Source of the DNA: Gammaproteobacteria bacterium
GTDB lineage: Bacteria > Pseudomonadota > Gammaproteobacteria > Steroidobacterales > Foliamicaceae
Assembly: GCA_009838035.1 (NCBI GenBank)
Contig: VXSK01000026.1
Location: forward strand, 1 to 36,784
Reading direction: 5' to 3'
Length of the DNA: 36,784 nucleotides
Positions 30,635 through 36,784 of the stretch are shown here, one piece after another. The translations under genes and the position numbers were made by a program. The notes under the pieces are model-generated. The model had not been told where the DNA came from, ran no database searches, and saw nothing but the letters and a program-made list of their open reading frames with translations. Position 1 is the first letter of the stretch. Each line of letters opens with the position of its first letter.

Positions 30635-33133
30635 TCAGAAGCGGGCGGTGAACTCGATGCCTATACGGCGGAGGTCGGCCGGGTGGATGAACGTGCCGCC
30701 GAACTCGGGCGCCGGGATCACTTCTTCGAGATAGACCTCCTCGGTCGCGTTCTTGGCGAACACAACGGCCGACAGCCGGTCGTTCTCCACGCCCACGCGC
30801 AGGTTCAGCACCGTGTAGCTGTCGCGCCGGGTGGGCGTGAAGTCGCTGGCCACGCCGTTGAACAATGTCGCGCGCTGCTGGTCCTGGACCACGTGGAACC
30901 AGGTCTCGCCCACGGCTGACACGTCCGCCGAGGCCGCGAACCGCCAGTCGCCGGTCAGCGGCATGACCACGCGGGCGCCGGCGCTGGCCGTCCAGTCGGG
31001 CGTGTACGGCGACTTGTTGCCGACCGTATCGGGACGCACGCTGTTGGCTTCGATCTCGCTGTCCACGTAGCCCCAGCCCGCGTAGACGTCGAGGATGTCC
31101 GTCACCGCCCAGGTGGCGCCCACTTCGGCGCCCTGCAGGCTCACTTCATCGAGGTTGCCGTTCAGCCGCAGCAGGCCGAAGGGGCCCACCAGGAACTCGA
31201 AGAACTGCATGTCGTCCACCTGCACGTTGAAGGCCGTGGCTTCCAGCCTCAGGCGGTCGTCCAGCAGATTGCCCTTGATGCCCACTTCCAGCGAAACGGA
31301 AGTTTCCTTGTCCACGTCGTCGGTGATTCCCACGGGCACCTGCGGCGGCGCGCCAACGGCCGCCAGGAACACGTTGTTGATCAGGCCGTTGATGAAGATG
31401 TCCACGGTGGCCTTGGCGCCCTGGTTGTTGAAACCGCCGCTCTTGAAGCCCACGCCGCCGCTGGCGAACACGGTCCAGTCCTCGGTCACGTCCCAGGTGA
31501 TCGAGAGCTTCGGCTGGAACTGGCTGAATGTGCGGGACTTGGGCGCGATCGAACCGGCCGGGTTCACGCCGGGGCAAAGGCCGGGGTTGATCGGCGCGTT
31601 GCCGGTGTAGGGTGGACCGTCGCAGTCGATGTACTGGGACAGGGCGTTGATCGGAACCAGGTTCTCCACCTCACGCCGTTCGTTGTCGAAGCGCAGCGCC
31701 AGCGAGACTTCGGTGGTTTCGGTCATTTCGTAGGAGATTTCGCCGAAAGCCGCAAGCACACGATTGTTGAAGCGGTCGTGAACGAGTTGCTCGGTCGGGT
31801 TGTTGCCGCTCTGCGGCACGTACAGTTCCTGGGTGATGCCGTTGCCCAGGTCCAGTCCGGTATTGACGCCCACCTCGCGCTCGATGTCGAGGAAATAGGC
31901 GCCGGCCAGCCAGGTCAGGGGTCCGTCGCCGGTGGAGTTCAGCCGCACCTCGAGGCTGAAGTCGGTCTGCTTGCGTTCCTGGTACTGGGTGCCGTCGCAG
32001 GCGATGGGCGTGTAGGGTCCCAGCAGCGACACCGGGAAGTTGGGGTCGGGCCCCAGGTAGGTGGGGGCGGGCAGCCGCACCCCGGCGTTGAACGCCTCCG
32101 TCACCGAATTCAGGCAGTGCTGGTTGGCGTTGAAGAAACCGAAGGCGCCGCTGGTGCCGTCGGCGCTCAGGTTGTTGTCGATCTTGCTGAACAGGAACCA
32201 GGCGCGCATGTCCGCCCAGCCCAGTGCATGGTCCACGCGCGCGGAGAACTCCGTGGCCTCCTGCTCGTTGCCCGGATCGATGTTGGTCTGGAACGCGAAC
32301 TCGTGGTCGTTGACGTCCTCGAAGAACTGCGGCATGCCGAACAGCTGCGCGAACAGCGGCAGGTGAAAAGCGGCGTTGAAGGTGATCGAGGCCGCGTCAA
32401 CCTCGCCGTAACGGAACTTGAAGTCCCAGCTCGTGTCGTCGGACTGGTCCCAGGTGAGCCGCGCGTTGAGGTTGTAGCCGCGATAGTCGTCGACGATGTC
32501 GTCGCGGTCGAGATAGGTGTTCTCGTAGAAGCCGTCGGTCGTGCGGTAATCGCCCTGCACGCGGAAGTTGACGCCTTCGGCCAGGGCGCTCTCCACGGCG
32601 CCGGAGTACAGCCAGGTGCTGTCGCCCGCGCCGCTCACCTTGAGGTAGCCGCCGGTATCGCCGCCGGGCTTGTCGGTGGTGATGATGATGGCGCCGGCCG
32701 CGGCGTTGCGTCCGTACAGCGCGCCCTGCGGCCCCTTGAGTATTTCGATCTGGCTAAGGTTCGCGTACTCGCGGTTCAGCGCCGCCGGATTGGTCATCAG
32801 CACGCCGTCGACGATCAGCGCATAGGAGTTCTCGGCATCGCGTGCGCCGTTGATACCGCGAATGTTCACCTGCGTGTCGCCGACCTCCGCCGTATCCACG
32901 ATCGAAACGCCGGGCGTCATGTACACGAAGTCCTCGGCGCGCTGAATGCCCGAGCGCTCGATGTCCTCCGAGGTCAGGACCCGCACCGTGCCGGGCACGT
33001 CGCGCAGCGTTTCCTCGCGCTGCCGGGCGGTCACGATGATCTCCTCGATCGCGTCCTGCGCAGGCGCAACCGGCGACAGAAGCACCATGCCGAGCACGCA
33101 GAAAATCAGTTGTCTCACAGGGTTCGTGTTCAT
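30635..33133 (-). CDS. TonB-dependent outer membrane receptor
   Basis: An 832-aa ligand-gated porin that imports a bulky or scarce substrate using TonB-ExbBD energy. A signal peptide (1-26, ending PVAPAQ) is followed by a TonB box (EEIIVTARQ, 30-38), a plug domain (about 43-160; VNIRGINGARDAENSYALIVDG, first 20 residues from 89; IEILKGPQGALYGRNAAAGA, 129-148), and a beta-barrel ending in EFTARF with terminal Phe. GGAG 6 nt upstream selects ATG 33133. It belongs to the large receptor group without a cobalamin or siderophore signature. It converges on the deacetylase operon, so I infer that it imports the pathway substrate; that link is positional only. Confidence 0.93.
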   Translation of the reverse strand: MNTNPVRQLIFCVLGMVLLSPVAPAQDAIEEIIVTARQREETLRDVPGTVRVLTSEDIERSGIQRAEDFVYMTPGVSIVDTAEVGDTQVNIRGINGARDAENSYALIVDGVLMTNPAALNREYANLSQIEILKGPQGALYGRNAAAGAIIITTDKPGGDTGGYLKVSGAGDSTWLYSGAVESALAEGVNFRVQGDYRTTDGFYENTYLDRDDIVDDYRGYNLNARLTWDQSDDTSWDFKFRYGEVDAASITFNAAFHLPLFAQLFGMPQFFEDVNDHEFAFQTNIDPGNEQEATEFSARVDHALGWADMRAWFLFSKIDNNLSADGTSGAFGFFNANQHCLNSVTEAFNAGVRLPAPTYLGPDPNFPVSLLGPYTPIACDGTQYQERKQTDFSLEVRLNSTGDGPLTWLAGAYFLDIEREVGVNTGLDLGNGITQELYVPQSGNNPTEQLVHDRFNNRVLAAFGEISYEMTETTEVSLALRFDNERREVENLVPINALSQYIDCDGPPYTGNAPINPGLCPGVNPAGSIAPKSRTFSQFQPKLSITWDVTEDWTVFASGGVGFKSGGFNNQGAKATVDIFINGLINNVFLAAVGAPPQVPVGITDDVDKETSVSLEVGIKGNLLDDRLRLEATAFNVQVDDMQFFEFLVGPFGLLRLNGNLDEVSLQGAEVGATWAVTDILDVYAGWGYVDSEIEANSVRPDTVGNKSPYTPDWTASAGARVVMPLTGDWRFAASADVSAVGETWFHVVQDQQRATLFNGVASDFTPTRRDSYTVLNLRVGVENDRLSAVVFAKNATEEVYLEEVIPAPEFGGTFIHPADLRRIGIEFTARF

Positions 33134-33156
33134 TCGCAACTCCGGGGTCTGAACGT

Positions 33157-33182
33157 TTGCCGGCATTCGCTCTATTGCCGGC
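33157..33182. promoter_or_regulatory. Direct repeats upstream of the TonB receptor
   Basis: TTGCCGGC occurs at 33157-33164 and 33175-33182, exactly 18 bp apart, 25-50 bp ahead of the receptor start codon. Near two helical turns apart on the same face, they could be a regulator binding site. Confidence 0.3.
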
Positions 33183-33224
33183 TTGCTGAAGTCTGGAAGT
33201 TTAGGCTTCGGCGACGATTCCCGT

Positions 33225-33255
33225 CAATGCAATGCATTGGCAGCGGAGCATTGGC
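33225..33255. promoter_or_regulatory. Palindrome and direct repeats in the receptor/SDR divergent gap
   Basis: A perfect 10-bp palindrome CAATGCATTG (33230-33239) sits within overlapping repeats: CAATGC at 33225 and 33230, and GCATTGGC at 33234-33241 and 33248-33255 (14-bp period). The site is midway in the 167-bp gap between the divergent receptor and SDR genes and is the best operator candidate there. Confidence 0.3.
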
Positions 33256-33300
33256 GGCGTGATAGATTAGCCGCCTTTCCGGCATCGCTTGGGGGCGACT

Positions 33301-34110
33301 ATGGCAGAGGCGAAGACAGTTGTGGTTACCGGCGGCACGCGCGGCATCGGCAAGGGCATGGCGCGCGAGTTCCTCAAGCGCGGCCACCGGGTGGTCGTGT
33401 GCGGGCGCAGCGAGGACAGCGCCGCCGCTGCCGCCGCCGAACTGGCCGAACACGGCGAGGTGCTCGGCAGGGGCTGCGACGTGAGCGACTACGCCAGCGT
33501 GCAGGCCCTGTGGGACGCGGCTGTGATGCGTTTCGGCGCCGTCGACATCTGGATCAACAACGCCGGCATCAGCAATCGCCGCGCCAACGTGAATGACCTG
33601 CGGCCCGAAGAAATGGCGGAAGTCGTGAACACGAACCTGACCGGCTCCTTCAACGGCTGCCGGGTCGCGATCGACGGCATGCGGGAGCAGGAAAACGGCG
33701 GAGCCGTGTACGTGTTCGAAGGCTTCGGCAGCAACGGCATGACCGCGCCGGGACTCACGCCGTACGGCTCCACCAAGCGCGCGATCAGCTATATGGCGCA
33801 GTCGCTGGCCAAGGAGGTGCGCGGCAGCAACGTGATCGTGGGCGCGCTGAGCCCCGGCATCGTGATTACCGACATGTCGATGCTGGCTGGCGGGCGCGAT
33901 ACCGAGCGCGCGGCGCAGGCCCGCAAGATCTACAACATCCTGGGCGACAGGGTGGAGCGCGTCACGCCGTGGCTGGTGGAAAAGGTGCTGTCGAACCGCA
34001 AGAACGGGGCGGCGTTCCGCTGGCTGACCCGCCTGCGGTCCGTTGGCCGGTTCCTGTGCCCCGTCTACCACCGCCGCGACGTCGTCAGCGACTACGCCCC
34101 CGGCGCCTGA
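33301..34110 (+). CDS. SDR resembling NYC1/NOL chlorophyll b reductase-type proteins
   Basis: A 269-aa short-chain dehydrogenase begun at ATG 33301 with a G-rich ribosome binding site; a TTG at 33289 is in frame but less likely. Motifs: TGGTRGIG (10-17), NNAG (86-89), and Ser144, Tyr155, Lys159 in FEGFGSNGMTAPGLTPYGST (first 20 residues from 139). The Ser is 11 residues before the Tyr rather than 13, and the YGSTKRA and ALSPGIVITDM blocks resemble plant NYC1/NOL. A C-terminal extension after about 220 is rich in Arg. Chlorophyll is not expected here, so a related hydroxymethyl or carbonyl substrate is more likely. It lies 33 bp ahead of glnS. Confidence 0.85.
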   Translation: MAEAKTVVVTGGTRGIGKGMAREFLKRGHRVVVCGRSEDSAAAAAAELAEHGEVLGRGCDVSDYASVQALWDAAVMRFGAVDIWINNAGISNRRANVNDLRPEEMAEVVNTNLTGSFNGCRVAIDGMREQENGGAVYVFEGFGSNGMTAPGLTPYGSTKRAISYMAQSLAKEVRGSNVIVGALSPGIVITDMSMLAGGRDTERAAQARKIYNILGDRVERVTPWLVEKVLSNRKNGAAFRWLTRLRSVGRFLCPVYHRRDVVSDYAPGA

Positions 34111-34143
34111 CCCCAGCTGTGTGCGCTCGTTCGGTTGTAGCGA

Positions 34144-35802
<1,659 letters not shown>

Positions 35803-35809
35803 GCAGGCA

Positions 35810-36691
35810 ATGGACTTCCTGAATCAGGTTTTCTCCGAGAATCAGGTCTTTGCCTGGGAGACCCGGATAGCCGACTGGTTTTTCTATGCGTCGATCCTGT
35901 TCCTGCTGTTCGAACTCGTTCGCCTGCTGGTAAGGAAGTCGCTGAACTGGCAGGTGATCGGCGACACCGTCACCAACTTCGTTACCTTCTTTGCGTTTTT
36001 TATTTCCAATATCTTGGTGCTCGGCATTTTCTACGTCGGCGCCTACTACCTGATCTACGAGTATCTGAGCATTGCCCGAATACCGATCACTCCCTGGTCG
36101 ATCGCGCTGTGCGTGGTGGCGGCCGATTTCGCGTATTACTGGGAACATCGATTCACGCACCGCGTTGGATTCGGCTGGGCTACGCACACCGTGCACCACA
36201 GTTCGCCCTACTTCAATATTTCCGTGGCCTATCGCTTCGGTCCGATCGATGGAATCATCCCCTTGTTCTTTCATGCTCCGCTGGCGCTGATTGGATTCCA
36301 TCCACTTCTCATCGTGTTCTCCGAAACGATGGTTCAGATCTACCAGACCGCGCTGCACACGGAAGTGATCGGCAAATTGCCGAAACCCGTGGAAGCGGTG
36401 ATGAACACACCCTCGCACCACCGCGTCCATCACGGCAGCAACCCGCAGTACCACGACAAGAACTACGCCGGGATGTTCATCGTCTGGGACCGGCTGTTCG
36501 GCACGTTCGAGGAAGAACGCGAAAAGGTGGTCTATGGAATCACGAAACCCCTCAACTCAGTCAATCCGATCACCGTGTTCTTCCACGGCTTTGCGCGCCT
36601 TTTCCGGCAGATCGCCGGCGCCAGGGACATACGCAGCGCATTCGGTTTCCTGTTGCGCCCGCCCGGCTGGACCCCCGACCCCAGGGCGTAA
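35810..36691 (+). CDS. Sterol desaturase / fatty acid hydroxylase-family membrane enzyme
   Basis: A 293-aa non-haem di-iron membrane oxygenase. Four hydrophobic helices (about 22-45, 58-85, 95-112, 145-175) flank the histidine clusters: EHRFTHR (about 115-121), HTVHHSS (128-134), and HRVHHGSNPQYHDKNY (about 206-221). Relatives hydroxylate or desaturate sterols, fatty acids, carotenoids or sphingoid bases in the inner membrane with O2. It starts 7 bp after glnS, so it is cotranscribed, though the functional link is unclear. The GC content seems a little lower than in glnS. Confidence 0.92.
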   Translation: MDFLNQVFSENQVFAWETRIADWFFYASILFLLFELVRLLVRKSLNWQVIGDTVTNFVTFFAFFISNILVLGIFYVGAYYLIYEYLSIARIPITPWSIALCVVAADFAYYWEHRFTHRVGFGWATHTVHHSSPYFNISVAYRFGPIDGIIPLFFHAPLALIGFHPLLIVFSETMVQIYQTALHTEVIGKLPKPVEAVMNTPSHHRVHHGSNPQYHDKNYAGMFIVWDRLFGTFEEEREKVVYGITKPLNSVNPITVFFHGFARLFRQIAGARDIRSAFGFLLRPPGWTPDPRA

Positions 36692-36784
36692 CGCCTAACG
36701 GACAGCACCGGCTTAAGCCCTTTCTTTGCCCCCCTCCTCGTGGGAGCGTTGGAGTATCCATGTTGTCAAGCATGGGTATTCAGG
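36692..36784. other. Terminal noncoding stretch with an inverted repeat
   Basis: No gene is supported here. GAGTATCCATG (36752-36762) and CATGGGTATTC (36771-36781) form an 11-bp stem with two G-T type mismatches around the loop TTGTCAAG. It could be the edge of a repeat, a terminator stem or part of a feature beyond the window. Confidence 0.5.

Noticed and set aside
30635..33166. Longer TonB receptor start at 33166
   Set aside because: It adds a polar stretch before the signal peptide, while ATG 33133 has a GGAG at the right distance.
36692..36754. Integron attC-like site (GCCTAAC then a GTT-containing core)
   Set aside because: The second core reads GTTGGAG, which does not complement the first, and no paired inner sites or integrase are present.

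Overview
The window is a GC-rich, densely packed bacterial chromosome segment. Gene content and order suggest a gammaproteobacterium outside the well-known genera: pteridine reductase beside a MidA-type methyltransferase, tsaD, folB-folK, a proteobacterial cca, a split class II ribonucleotide reductase (NrdJa/NrdJb), hldE-waaA facing tolC, and glnS. LPS genes, a TolC channel and a TonB-dependent receptor show a Gram-negative outer membrane. No rRNA, tRNA, CRISPR array, transposase or phage gene was seen. Family calls are from memory of family motifs; no database search was possible.

Layout. 1-5466: a hemerythrin-like partial gene overlapping a paraoxonase-like lactonase (-), an OFA-type MFS transporter (+), and a MidA-like methyltransferase overlapping uppP (-). 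5518-9304: pteridine reductase (+), a Yip1-like membrane protein and tsaD (-), then hicB, folB and folK (+). 9301-12923 (-): an HtrA/Do protease, cca, and a Tat-exported aldo/keto reductase. 13179-18869 (+): nrdJa, nrdJb, hldE, waaA. 18823-22970 (-): hppA (K+-independent H+-pyrophosphatase), a PCMT-family methyltransferase, tolC. 23076-24403 (+): a very short MoaD/ThiS-like ORF overlapping a rhodanese-MoeB fusion.

24400-33133 is the accessory and most interesting part. A four-gene minus-strand operon (alpha/beta hydrolase, Asp/Glu racemase-superfamily protein, PuuE-like deacetylase, SDR) diverges from a three-gene plus-strand operon (isochorismatase-family amidase, two more PuuE-like deacetylases). 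A TonB-dependent receptor gene converges on the second operon. Three of the families match the NicD/NicE/NicF set of the maleamate branch of nicotinate breakdown, and PuuE-like proteins act on ureide rings. I infer an uncharacterised pathway for a cyclic amide or ureide. Several of its enzymes have unusual residues at expected catalytic positions: His for Ser in the alpha/beta hydrolase, both expected Cys positions replaced in the racemase-like protein, and an altered first metal motif in the third deacetylase.

Between the operon end (30390) and the receptor gene (30635) lies a regular array at 30401-30626: four 25-nt arms in alternating orientation separated by three 42-nt homologous spacers, forming two long perfect stem-loops whose shared core is inverted between them.

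33301-36691 (+) holds an NYC1/NOL-like SDR, glnS and a sterol desaturase-family hydroxylase. The last 93 bases are noncoding with one inverted repeat.
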